Assembly: GCA_020832555.1 (NCBI GenBank)
Contig: JAFIEM010000010.1
Location: forward strand, 1 to 55,348
DNA from: Natronohydrobacter sp.
GTDB lineage: Bacteria > Pseudomonadota > Alphaproteobacteria > Rhodobacterales > Rhodobacteraceae
Direction: 5' to 3'
DNA: 55,348 nucleotides
The translations under genes were made by a program, and so were the position numbers. This document shows, in pieces, positions 17,960-25,338 of this stretch. The number at the start of each line of letters is the position of its first letter. Within the stretch, counting starts at the first letter, position 1. Under the pieces are notes generated by a model that saw nothing but the letters and a program-made list of their open reading frames with translations, did not search any database and had not been told where the DNA came from.

Positions 17960-18661
17960 ATGATCCTCATTCATGAAAAGGCAAATCGCGGCCAGACCCG
18001 CATGGGTTGGCTGGACGGCCAGCACACATTTTCCTTCGGTGGGTTCCATGATCCGACCCGGATGGGCTTTGGCAATCTGCGCGTACTCAATGAGGATTAT
18101 GTTATCCCCGGCGCGGGCTTTGCACCGCACAGGCATGAAAGCATGGATATCCTGACGCTCGTCCTCTCGGGCATGCTGCGCCATGAGGACAGCGAAGGCA
18201 ATGTCCAGACGATCCGGGCAGGCGACATACAGCTCATGTCGGCAGGCGACGGGATCGAGCATTCCGAATGGAATGCCTCGGATACCGAAACAGCGCATGT
18301 CTTGCAAATCTGGCTGATCCCCGACCGTCCAGGTGGTCAGTCCCGCTATGGGCAGGCAACATTGCCGAGGGGAGTCGATCTCTTGCTCGCAGGCCCCGAA
18401 GGTTCCGGGGCAATCCTGCCGCTGCGTTCGGCCAGCACGGTCCGGTTGATGCGGAAGACCTCAGACGAGGTGCTGCAGGTCGGGTCAGAGCATGCGCAAA
18501 CCTTCGTGCAGATCGTCAGCGGCATCGCAAATGCCGAGGGCGAGAAGGTCAGCGCCGGAGACGGACTGCAGATTCCGGCGGGCGAGACGACCAGTCTGCG
18601 CTGGATTACGGACGGAAATGCCTTGATCTTCGACATGCCACCCACGTCCATGTACCAATGA
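17960..18661 (+). CDS. Pirin family protein (YhhW-like)
   Basis: 233-aa bicupin of the pirin family; YhhW of E. coli is a quercetin 2,3-dioxygenase in vitro. The N-terminal cupin has metal ligands in FAPHRHESMDI (His-x-His) and SAGDGIEHSEWN (His and Glu). It opens MILIHEKANRGQTRMGWLDGQHTFSFGGF, the usual YhhW-type start. A strong AAAGGAGGG precedes the ATG. A second pirin gene follows 59 bp downstream, and a LysR gene lies divergently. Cellular role unknown; oxidative stress or quinone-like compounds are possible. Confidence 0.88.
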   Translation: MILIHEKANRGQTRMGWLDGQHTFSFGGFHDPTRMGFGNLRVLNEDYVIPGAGFAPHRHESMDILTLVLSGMLRHEDSEGNVQTIRAGDIQLMSAGDGIEHSEWNASDTETAHVLQIWLIPDRPGGQSRYGQATLPRGVDLLLAGPEGSGAILPLRSASTVRLMRKTSDEVLQVGSEHAQTFVQIVSGIANAEGEKVSAGDGLQIPAGETTSLRWITDGNALIFDMPPTSMYQ

Positions 18662-18720
18662 ACTGGCCCTGCGCCACGGAACACGAGGCGCAGGCCGCTT
18701 TTCACCCAAGGAGTTCGAAA

Positions 18721-19674
18721 ATGAGCTGGAACCCGACGCACACCCCCCAATGCCCCGGAATGGACAGCAGCGCGATCGAGACGCTGATCATTCCGCGCGC
18801 CCGCGATATCGGCGGCTTCGAGGTTCGCCGCGCGCTGCCCAGTCCCAAACGGCAGATGGTCGGGCCTTTTATATTCTTTGACGAGATGGGACCGGCCGAG
18901 TTCATCAACGAGGCGGGCATTGACGTGCGGCCGCATCCGCATATCGGGCTGGGTACTGTGACCTATCTCTATCAGGGAGAGTTCGAGCATCGCGACAGTC
19001 TGGGCACCCATCAGATGATCTATCCGGGCGAGGTGAACTGGATGATCGCCGGACGGGGCATCACGCATTCCGAGCGCACCAGTGCCGCAACGCGCCAGAC
19101 GCGCCACGGTCTGTTCGGTATCCAGACCTGGATCGCCCTGCCCGAAGCGCATGAAGACATGGCACCCGATTTCGAGCATCACGAAAAGACAGCACTGCCG
19201 ACCCTGACCGATACCGGCGTCACCGCGCGGCTGATCCTTGGCACGGCCTATGGTCGGCAAAGCCCGGTCACGATGCTGTCCGAGAGTTTCTATCTGGACG
19301 TACAGCTTGCACCGGGGGCCAGCTTCCCCTTGCCTGACGATCACGAGGACCGCGGGATCTATGTGTCGCAGGGCGAAATCGAGATTGCGGGCGATGTGTT
19401 CCCCTCAGGCCGCATGATGGTGTTCCGACCCGGCGACAAACTGTCGGCCAAGGCTGGTGCAGAAGGCGCGCGTCTGATGCTGCTGGGCGGTGCGACCCTG
19501 AACGAGCCCCGCTATATCTGGTGGAACTTCGTGTCATCGTCGAAGGACAAGATCATCGAGGCCAGCCGTGCATGGCATGCTGCCGATTGGCGGGAAGGCC
19601 CGTTTCGCTTGCCGCCGGGCGATGAAGAAGAGTTCATTCCGCTTGACCGGCAACCCGACGGGTCAAGGTTTTGA
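18721..19674 (+). CDS. Pirin family protein, second copy
   Basis: 317-aa pirin, longer than the neighbour. It has RRALPSPKRQMVGPFIFFDEMGPAEF, the metal-binding PHPHIGLGTVTYLYQGEFEHRDS and GRGITHSER, then the C-terminal pirin domain with WWNFVSSSKDKI and WREGPFRLPPGDEEEFIPL. AAGGAG lies before ATG 18721; the longer open frame to 18268 runs inside the first pirin gene and is not real. Probably co-transcribed with the first pirin. The two differ too much to be a recent duplication. Confidence 0.89.
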   Translation: MSWNPTHTPQCPGMDSSAIETLIIPRARDIGGFEVRRALPSPKRQMVGPFIFFDEMGPAEFINEAGIDVRPHPHIGLGTVTYLYQGEFEHRDSLGTHQMIYPGEVNWMIAGRGITHSERTSAATRQTRHGLFGIQTWIALPEAHEDMAPDFEHHEKTALPTLTDTGVTARLILGTAYGRQSPVTMLSESFYLDVQLAPGASFPLPDDHEDRGIYVSQGEIEIAGDVFPSGRMMVFRPGDKLSAKAGAEGARLMLLGGATLNEPRYIWWNFVSSSKDKIIEASRAWHAADWREGPFRLPPGDEEEFIPLDRQPDGSRF

Positions 19675-19727
19675 ATGACTTTCGGCCTGCATGATCTGCG
19701 CTCTGGGGCCGTTGTCATCAGATCGGC

Positions 19728-19808
19728 AAAAAGAAACCCCGCCTTGCCACGAGGGAGAAGCAAGGCGGGGCAGGGAGGAAATCGGGACGTCCGTCCCGGA
19801 CAGGAACA
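19728..19808 (-). ncRNA. Putative stress-induced small RNA (about 80 nt) with anti-Shine-Dalgarno motif
   Basis: Read on the minus strand, an exact EcfG-type promoter (19841-19816) is followed about 8 bases later by a short transcript region with no credible ORF. In order it holds a 6-bp hairpin CGGGAC-GGAC-GTCCCG (19798-19783), a single-stranded segment ATTTCCTCCCTG with the ribosome-site complement CCTCCC (19778-19773), and an 11-bp terminator stem CCCCGCCTTGC / GCAAGGCGGGG with a 12-base loop followed by TTTCTTTTT (19770-19728). This layout resembles alphaproteobacterial sRNAs with CCUCC loops (CcsR/cuckoo type). The ends are estimates. It lies between the second pirin (plus) and a PRC-barrel gene (minus) that has its own terminator upstream. 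Confidence 0.6.
19737..19770 (-). terminator. Strong rho-independent terminator (end of putative sRNA)
   Basis: 11-bp perfect stem with the T-run on the minus strand (A-rich on the plus strand, 19728-19736). It may also stop plus-strand transcription from the pirin genes, but the T-run orientation favours the minus strand. Confidence 0.85.
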
Positions 19809-19815
19809 AGGACAT

Positions 19816-19841
19816 AACGCCAAGCATCACAGACTGGTTCC
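19816..19841 (-). promoter_or_regulatory. EcfG-type promoter of the putative sRNA
   Basis: Minus strand GGAAC (19841-19837) and CGTT (19819-19816) spaced by 17 bases, an exact consensus match, placed downstream of the PRC-barrel gene terminator so that it drives an independent transcript. Confidence 0.7.
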
Positions 19842-19884
19842 GCTGATCACGCAAAATAGTTTTACCTGCTACATGGCGAAAAAG

Positions 19885-19911
19885 GATCGGGCGGCATTCA
19901 GCCGCCCGATC
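19885..19911 (-). terminator. Terminator of the PRC-barrel gene
   Basis: 11-bp stem GATCGGGCGGC / GCCGCCCGATC with a 5-base loop, followed on the minus strand by CTTTTTC. It lies 37 bases after the PRC-barrel stop. Confidence 0.8.
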
Positions 19912-19947
19912 GGTTGATGTCCTGCGTCTGAAAAACAGCCGGAAGTC

Positions 19948-20463
19948 TTACATCTCGGTTGCCGGTGCTTCCGGCTCTTCTTCGTATTCCGGCAGGTTTT
20001 CCAGGTCCTCGGCGGTCAGCGCGGTGCGCAGGACGGTCTCGCCATCCGCATCGACATCAACTGTCACATCACTGAGCGGGATCGCGACCGTGCGGGCCCC
20101 AAAGCCAAGAAATCCGCCGACATCAACGAGCAGAGCTTCGACTGTGCCTTGAGTATCCATCACCACATCATCGACCGTGGCGATGGAATTGCCCTCAAAA
20201 TCAAGCAGATCAGCGCCGATCACATCTTCTGCAAGCACAGTCTCGGCGCCAGTCAACGCATCAGTGGCAGGAGCACCATCCATGGGTTCGTCCTGAAACG
20301 CGTCAGGTGCAGGCACATCGCTTTCAGGCAACTCGGCTCCGGGCGCCGTGTCGTCCAGTGCGGGTGGATCAATCGTTGCATCGGGTGCCATCGTGTCCTG
20401 TGCCAAGACAGGGCCGGCCAACAAGGTGCTCAGTGCGGTCGTTGCAAGTAGCTTCTTCAGCAT
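19948..20463 (-). CDS. Secreted PRC-barrel domain protein
   Basis: 171-aa exported protein. Signal peptide MLKKLLATTALSTLLAGPVLAQ (cleavage after AQ), then an acidic Asp/Pro/Ala-rich linker (about residues 23-72), then one PRC-barrel (about 75-150) with GNSIATVDDVVMDTQGTVEALLVDVGGFLGFGARTVAIPL, ending in an acidic tail EEEPEAPATEM. PRC-barrels of this type occur in alphaproteobacterial periplasmic stress proteins; no catalytic role is known. ATG 20463 is chosen for the signal peptide with GGAG upstream; the longer frame to 20607 is the leader. A near-consensus EcfG-type promoter lies upstream. It is related to the double-domain protein at 54332. Confidence 0.82.
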   Translation of the reverse strand: MLKKLLATTALSTLLAGPVLAQDTMAPDATIDPPALDDTAPGAELPESDVPAPDAFQDEPMDGAPATDALTGAETVLAEDVIGADLLDFEGNSIATVDDVVMDTQGTVEALLVDVGGFLGFGARTVAIPLSDVTVDVDADGETVLRTALTAEDLENLPEYEEEPEAPATEM

Positions 20464-20520
20464 GTCATTCTCCAATCCAGAGTTTGTGTGGCGCCGCATT
20501 GCGACGCTGGATACACATGA

Positions 20521-20546
20521 AATGCTTGGTAAGGGCGACGGGTTCC
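20521..20546 (-). promoter_or_regulatory. Near-consensus EcfG-type promoter of the PRC-barrel gene
   Basis: Minus strand GGAAC (20546-20542) and CATT (20524-20521) spaced by 17 bases: a perfect -35 and correct spacing with one mismatch in the -10. About 58 bases before the ATG. Confidence 0.4.
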
Positions 20547-20705
20547 GACCGACTTCTGGTTCGTGATGATTTGCGCGGATTCTCGCTTCCATGCGCATGC
20601 TCCCCACGAAGTCGTCGCTCTGTTGGAATGCAGATAGTGTCTGGCTGACGCCGGAAAAGTGCTTTCAGACCAAGGCAACAAACACCCGCCCTGCGGCACA
20701 CAAAA

Positions 20706-20727
20706 GGGCTGGTTTTCTGATAAGCCC
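20706..20727 (-). terminator. Weak terminator at the end of the GntR/ABC operon
   Basis: Short stem GGGCT / AGCCC with a 12-base loop followed on the minus strand by TTTTG, about 19 bases after the GntR stop. Nothing else is recognisable in the rest of the 20547-20745 gap. Confidence 0.4.
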
Positions 20728-20745
20728 AAGTCGGTGATTGCACTT

Positions 20746-21519
20746 CTAGATGATCTGGCCCTCGGGCAGAAAACGCTGGGTCAGGACGGTTTCCTGCAAC
20801 CTCATCAACCTATGCGCATTCTGCATGTGCTCGTTCAGGATCGCATGGGCGCGAACGGCATCTCCAGCGCGCAGGGCGGCGACCAGACGTGCCTGATAAT
20901 CCAACCCGGTCGACCAGAGTTCATGGTTCGGCTGACTGTAGAGTCTGCGTGAAACCGTGATATCGGCCAGCATATTGGCGGTGAAACGGATCAGGAAGCG
21001 CAATAGCGGATTGCCCGACATCTCGGCCAGAAGTGCATGAAAGCGCAGCGAGGCAATATGCTGCTCGCGTTCTTCTTCAGAAGAGCTTGCAGGTTCTGCG
21101 TAGCATGTCATAACCTCTTCCAGCGCGCGCAGTTGTGGCTCGCTCAGTCTTCCTGCCAGACTGGCGGCCAGTTCGGGTTCCAGCACTTTTCGGATCTGGT
21201 AGATGTCGTCGATTGTCAGGTGCTGGAAATAAAAGTAATTCCCCAGCAGTGCTGTCGCACGTTCCTCCGAGACCTGATGCACGAAGACCCCGCCACCGGG
21301 ACCAGTGCGCGATTTGACCAGACCCTGCGCCTCAAGAATGCGGATGGCTTCGCGGATGGTGCCTTTGGCCATGCCGAAACGTGCGATCAGGTCCAGTTCC
21401 GACGGCAAACGATGACCCGGACCCCAGCCATTCGCCATCACCCATGACTTGATCGCCTCGGCCACCTGCTGCGGGCGCGACAGGCGTTCAGTCGTCTCTG
21501 GGATGGTGGCAGGCGGCAA
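20746..21519 (-). CDS. GntR-family (FadR/FCD subfamily) regulator of the ABC operon
   Basis: About 257 aa: winged HTH at the N-terminus (RLSRPQQVAEAIKSWVM, RLPSELDLIARFGMAKGTIREAIRILEAQGLVKSR) and a C-terminal FCD ligand domain (IYQIRKVLEPELAASLAGRL, RFHALLAEMSGNPLLRF). I choose the TTG at 21519 because a perfect AAGGAG lies six bases upstream; the longer frame to 21603 has no such site. It overlaps the preceding ATPase gene by 32 bp, so it is expressed from the operon it presumably regulates. The 52-bp inverted repeat at 26949-27000 is a good candidate operator. Confidence 0.83.
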   Translation of the reverse strand: MPPATIPETTERLSRPQQVAEAIKSWVMANGWGPGHRLPSELDLIARFGMAKGTIREAIRILEAQGLVKSRTGPGGGVFVHQVSEERATALLGNYFYFQHLTIDDIYQIRKVLEPELAASLAGRLSEPQLRALEEVMTCYAEPASSSEEEREQHIASLRFHALLAEMSGNPLLRFLIRFTANMLADITVSRRLYSQPNHELWSTGLDYQARLVAALRAGDAVRAHAILNEHMQNAHRLMRLQETVLTQRFLPEGQII

Positions 21520-22441
21520 ACTGATCTCCTTCAATCGCGCGCAGTTGCGGCACTTCTGCGCGGCACCTATCGGATGCACGCGGGCAGCGTCCAGCAAAGG
21601 CACAGCCCGGTGGCGGGTTTAGCGGGTCCGGCAATTCCCCCGACTGCGCGCCGCCAAGCGGGCGGCCTACAACCGGCGCCGAGTCCGCCAGCAGTTTGGT
21701 ATAGGGATGGCGCGGCGCTGCAAAGACCTTTTCGGCCGGGCCGGTTTCCACCACCGATCCGAAATAGAGCACCGCGATACGGTCGCTGACAGCCTCGACC
21801 ACGGCAAGGTCATGGCTGATGAACAGATAGGTCAGGTTGAATTCGGCTTTCAGATCGGCCAGCAGGTTCAGCACCTGCGCCTGCACCGACACATCCAGCG
21901 CCGAGACGGGTTCATCAAGGATCAGGATACGCGGGCTGGCCGCGAGTGCGCGCGCAATCCCGATGCGCTGCGCCTGTCCGCCGGAAAATTCATGCGGATA
22001 CCGGCTGAGAAATTCGGGGCGCAGGTTGACCGCGTCGAACAGTTCCGCAATCCGGTCGTCCAGTGCTTTCCCGCGCATCCCGTGCAACAGGCGCAGCGGC
22101 ACTTCCATGATCTGCCGGATCGTCTTGCGCGGGTTCAGGCTGGAAACGGGGTCTTGAAACACATACTGGATCAGTCGCCCGAAGGCCGCCGGATCGGCGC
22201 GATCCAGCGCACGACCTTCAATCTCGATGGTTCCGGAAGTGGGCGGCAACAACCCCACCAGCATCCGCGCCAAGGTGGATTTGCCGCAACCCGATTCACC
22301 GACGATGCCCAATGTTTCGCCCTGCCTGACCTCCAGCGATACCGGATGGACTGCATGAACCTGCGCGCGCGGTGGGCCTATCAGGCGCTTGCCGATATCG
22401 AATGTCCTGGCGAGATCAGTGGTTTTCAACGCAATCGTCAT
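21488..22441 (-). CDS. Dipeptide/oligopeptide ABC transporter ATP-binding protein (DppF/OppF type)
   Basis: 317-aa ATPase energising uptake at the inner membrane. Walker A GIVGESGCGKSTLARM, Q-loop YVFQDPVSSLNPRKTI, signature FSGGQAQRIGIARALA, Walker B ILILDEPVSALDVSVQ, H-loop FISHDLAVVE, and the C-terminal OppF/DppF domain with three or four Cys (PPGCAFAGRCPRASDRCRAE) that binds an iron-sulfur cluster in some homologues. ATG 22441 overlaps the stop of the upstream fused permease-ATPase by 4 bp (ATGA). The longer frame to 22636 lies inside that gene. Confidence 0.9.
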   Translation of the reverse strand: MTIALKTTDLARTFDIGKRLIGPPRAQVHAVHPVSLEVRQGETLGIVGESGCGKSTLARMLVGLLPPTSGTIEIEGRALDRADPAAFGRLIQYVFQDPVSSLNPRKTIRQIMEVPLRLLHGMRGKALDDRIAELFDAVNLRPEFLSRYPHEFSGGQAQRIGIARALAASPRILILDEPVSALDVSVQAQVLNLLADLKAEFNLTYLFISHDLAVVEAVSDRIAVLYFGSVVETGPAEKVFAAPRHPYTKLLADSAPVVGRPLGGAQSGELPDPLNPPPGCAFAGRCPRASDRCRAEVPQLRAIEGDQFAACHHPRDD

Positions 22442-24300
22442 GTTGCCCTCTCCGGATACAGGCAGCGGACCTCGCGCGCGGTTCCTGTCAGCCTGATCTC
22501 GCCCTGTCGACAGGCCGCCTGTGCCTTGTCGCATCGCGGCGCGAACGCGCATCCTTCGGGCAATTTGTCCACCGCGGGCGGCAGACCGGGGATGGCCGCG
22601 AGCACCCGTCGCCCCCCGCCCAGTTCGGGAACACATGCGATCAGGCGTTTCGTATAGGGATGGGCCGGGGCGGCCAGCACTTCGGGCGTAGGCCCTGTCT
22701 CGACAATCCGCCCGCCATACATGACCGCCACACGGTCACAAAGCTGACCCACTACCCCGAAATCATGCGTGATGAACAGAATCGCCAGCCCACGCGAACG
22801 ACGCAGATCATCCAGCAGCGCCAGAATTTGCGCCTGTACGGTCACGTCAAGCGCGGTGGTCGGTTCATCGGCAATGATGATGTCCGGGTCATTGGCCATT
22901 GCCATGGCGATGCCGACGCGCTGGCGCATGCCCCCCGACAGTTCATGCGGATAGGCGCGCGCACGGGCCTGCGCATTCGGGATGCGCACATCTTCCAAGA
23001 GCTTGACTGCGCGCTTGTGCGCCTCGGCATGGCTGACGGGTTCATGCACGCGGATGGCCTCGATCAACTGATCGCCAATGCGGTAGAGCGGGTGCAGGGT
23101 CGAGAGCGGGTCCTGAAAGATATAGGCCACCTTGCGCCCGCGCAGGGACCGCAGCAACTCATAAGGCGCGCCGATCAGATCCTGCCCTTCCAGCCGCACC
23201 GCGCCGCCGGTGATCACACCGGGAGGCGAGGCGACTAACCCCATGACCGAGAGCGCCGTGACCGATTTGCCCGAACCGCTCTCGCCGATCAGCCCCAGAC
23301 ATTCGCCGGGTTTCAGATCAAGCGAGACCTTGTTGACCGCCTTGTAGATGCGCGGGCCGACATGGAATTGCGTTTCCAGGTCGTCAATGCGCAGCAACCC
23401 TTCGCCCTTGGGGGCGGTGGCCTCAGTGCGCTCTACCCGCGTCGTTGCCATGGGCCGCGACAGCGCGCCAGAGCGCAGGCGCGGGTCGAGTGCATCGCGG
23501 ATGCCGTCGCCCAGCAGGTTGACGGACATCACGATCAGCAGGATCATCACGCCCGGCACGATGGATGTATGCGGTGCCGTGATCAGCGCCGAGCGCGCCT
23601 CGCCCAGCATCGAGCCCAGATCAGCCTGCGGCGGCTGGCTGCCAAGCCCAAGGAAGGACAGGCCAGCGGTCTCTAAGATCATCCAGCCGATGGTCGTGGA
23701 CATGGCGATCACCACGACGGGCACGATATTCGGCACGACCTCGGTCAGCAGAATACGCGTATGGCCCATCCCTGCCAGTTTCGCCGCGTCAATGAATTCG
23801 CGATGCGCGATGCCCACCGTCACCCCGCGAATATTCCGCGCGAAGAACGGGATATTCACCACCGCGACCGCTATCAGCGCGTTCAGTAAGCCCGGCCCCA
23901 GCACCGCCACAATCGCCAGCGCCAGCAGGATATAGGGGAATGCCATCAGCATATCGATGCCGCGCATGGTCACATTATCCGTACGCCCGCCAAAATAGCC
24001 CGCCATCACGCCAATGGCCGCGCCCAAAAGCCCTGCGACAAGGGCCGCAGCAAAGCCCACCGCGAGGCTCAGCCGCGTGCCCCACATCAGGCGCGACAGC
24101 AGATCGCGGCCCAGATGGTCGGTGCCCAGCAGATGCCCCTCTGACAGCGGGCGCAGAAAGCGGTTCGCCGTGTTGGTCTCATTCGGCGGGTGCAGCGGCA
24201 GGATGGGTGTCAGCAGCGCCAGCACCACGATGATCCCCAGCACGACAGCGCCGAAGCCTGCCAGCTTGTTGCGAAACAAAAGACGCAGAAACAGGCTCAT
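22438..24300 (-). CDS. Fused ABC permease (DppC-like) and ATP-binding protein (DppD-like)
   Basis: 620-aa fusion of two transporter subunits usually made separately. Residues about 1-285 are a DppC/OppC permease ([22 protein letters not shown] start, [21 protein letters not shown], and the EAA-like loop [28 protein letters not shown]). After a short linker, residues about 305-620 are a DppD-type ATPase: Walker [18 protein letters not shown]-loop [15 protein letters not shown], signature [16 protein letters not shown], Walker [17 protein letters not shown], and a C-terminal Cys-bearing OppF/D tail. It overlaps by 4 bp with the permease upstream and the ATPase downstream. Such fusions occur in some alphaproteobacteria; the reading frame is intact through the junction. 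Confidence 0.9.
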   Translation of the reverse strand: MSLFLRLLFRNKLAGFGAVVLGIIVVLALLTPILPLHPPNETNTANRFLRPLSEGHLLGTDHLGRDLLSRLMWGTRLSLAVGFAAALVAGLLGAAIGVMAGYFGGRTDNVTMRGIDMLMAFPYILLALAIVAVLGPGLLNALIAVAVVNIPFFARNIRGVTVGIAHREFIDAAKLAGMGHTRILLTEVVPNIVPVVVIAMSTTIGWMILETAGLSFLGLGSQPPQADLGSMLGEARSALITAPHTSIVPGVMILLIVMSVNLLGDGIRDALDPRLRSGALSRPMATTRVERTEATAPKGEGLLRIDDLETQFHVGPRIYKAVNKVSLDLKPGECLGLIGESGSGKSVTALSVMGLVASPPGVITGGAVRLEGQDLIGAPYELLRSLRGRKVAYIFQDPLSTLHPLYRIGDQLIEAIRVHEPVSHAEAHKRAVKLLEDVRIPNAQARARAYPHELSGGMRQRVGIAMAMANDPDIIIADEPTTALDVTVQAQILALLDDLRRSRGLAILFITHDFGVVGQLCDRVAVMYGGRIVETGPTPEVLAAPAHPYTKRLIACVPELGGGRRVLAAIPGLPPAVDKLPEGCAFAPRCDKAQAACRQGEIRLTGTAREVRCLYPERAT

Positions 24301-25244
24301 GTCTTGATCCTCGGGTCCAGCCAGGCCTGCGCTACATCAACGATGATGTTGAAGCCCACATAACAGGCCGCGATGAACACAACGCCGCCCTGCACCAGCA
24401 GGATGTCGCGCTTCAGGATCGCATCGACCAGCATCCGACCCACTCCGGGCCATTGAAACACCATCTCGATATAGACCGCGCCCGACAGAACGAAGCCCGC
24501 CTGAATCCCCAGCACCGGAATGATGCTGACCATCGCGGCGCGCAGGGCGTGCCCCCAGATCACGCGGCGCTCATGCACACCCTTGGCCCGCGCCGTGCGG
24601 ATGAAATCCTGCCGCAGCACTTCCAGCATCGCACCGCGCGACAGGCGCGCGACGACGCCCGTGGCCACGACCGAGAGTGCAAGCGCGGGCATGGTCAGGT
24701 GCCGGATCAGATCGGGCAGATCACCGCCCCCCCAGATCGAATACATCCCCGAGACCGGAAACCAGCGCAACTGCACGGCAAAAAGCAGGATCATCATCAT
24801 GCCAAGGAAGAATGACGGCACCGAAATGCCAAGGATCACCACAAAGGTAATCGCCTTGTCCGCCAGCCCGTATTGACGCGCGGCCGAAACCACCCCGGCC
24901 AGAATGCCCAAAAGTGAACAGAGCACAAAGGCCGTTCCCGCCAGAATAAGCGTCGCGGAAAACCGATCAAGGATCTCATCCAGCACAGGCCGGTTCAACG
25001 CAAAAGAGCGCCCGAAATCCCCCTGCAGCAGATTTCCCAGCCAGATGAAATACTGCCGCCAGAGCGGCTCATCCAGCCCGAGATGGCGGTTCAGACGCGC
25101 GACATTCTCAGGCGTCGCATAACTGCCCAGAATAGCTGTCGCCGGATCGCCCGGGATCATCGCCATGATCAGGAACACGATCACTGTAATGCCCAGAAGC
25201 ACCGGGATCGCCGAGACAAGCCGTTTCAGGATATAGCCACCCAT
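24297..25244 (-). CDS. Dipeptide/oligopeptide ABC transporter permease (DppB type)
   Basis: 315-aa inner-membrane permease with six transmembrane segments. N-terminus MGGYILKRLVSAIPVLLGITVIVFLIM, then MIPGDPATAILG and GLDEPLWRQYFIWLGNLLQGDFGRSF, and the cytoplasmic EAA-loop region LRQDFIRTARAKGVHERRVIWGHALRAA, all typical of DppB/OppB/NikB. It partners the DppC half of the fused protein downstream, with an ATGA overlap. Confidence 0.92.
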   Translation of the reverse strand: MGGYILKRLVSAIPVLLGITVIVFLIMAMIPGDPATAILGSYATPENVARLNRHLGLDEPLWRQYFIWLGNLLQGDFGRSFALNRPVLDEILDRFSATLILAGTAFVLCSLLGILAGVVSAARQYGLADKAITFVVILGISVPSFFLGMMMILLFAVQLRWFPVSGMYSIWGGGDLPDLIRHLTMPALALSVVATGVVARLSRGAMLEVLRQDFIRTARAKGVHERRVIWGHALRAAMVSIIPVLGIQAGFVLSGAVYIEMVFQWPGVGRMLVDAILKRDILLVQGGVVFIAACYVGFNIIVDVAQAWLDPRIKT

Positions 25245-25294
25245 CCGTGCGCCCCTGCTGTTTCATTCTTGCCCAAATATCCTCAGGGGGTGAA

Positions 25295-25330
25295 TTGGCC
25301 AAAGGCCAAGAGGGGGCGCGAGCGCCCCCT
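25295..25330. repeat. Double stem-loop between the binding-protein and permease genes
   Basis: TTGGCC-AAA-GGCCAA (25295-25309) followed by AGGGGGCG-CGAG-CGCCCCCT (25311-25330). Stable hairpins right after the binding-protein gene are a common way to protect its mRNA and lower expression of the downstream transporter genes. I recall similar GGCCAAAGGCC plus GGGGGC elements scattered through Rhodobacteraceae genomes. Confidence 0.6.
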
Positions 25331-25338
25331 TCCCCGCC

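Noticed and set aside
19663-19854. 63-codon (or 50-codon from ATG 19815) minus-strand ORF over the putative sRNA
   Set aside because: No ribosome site, no recognisable protein pattern, and it reads straight through the strong terminator stem.
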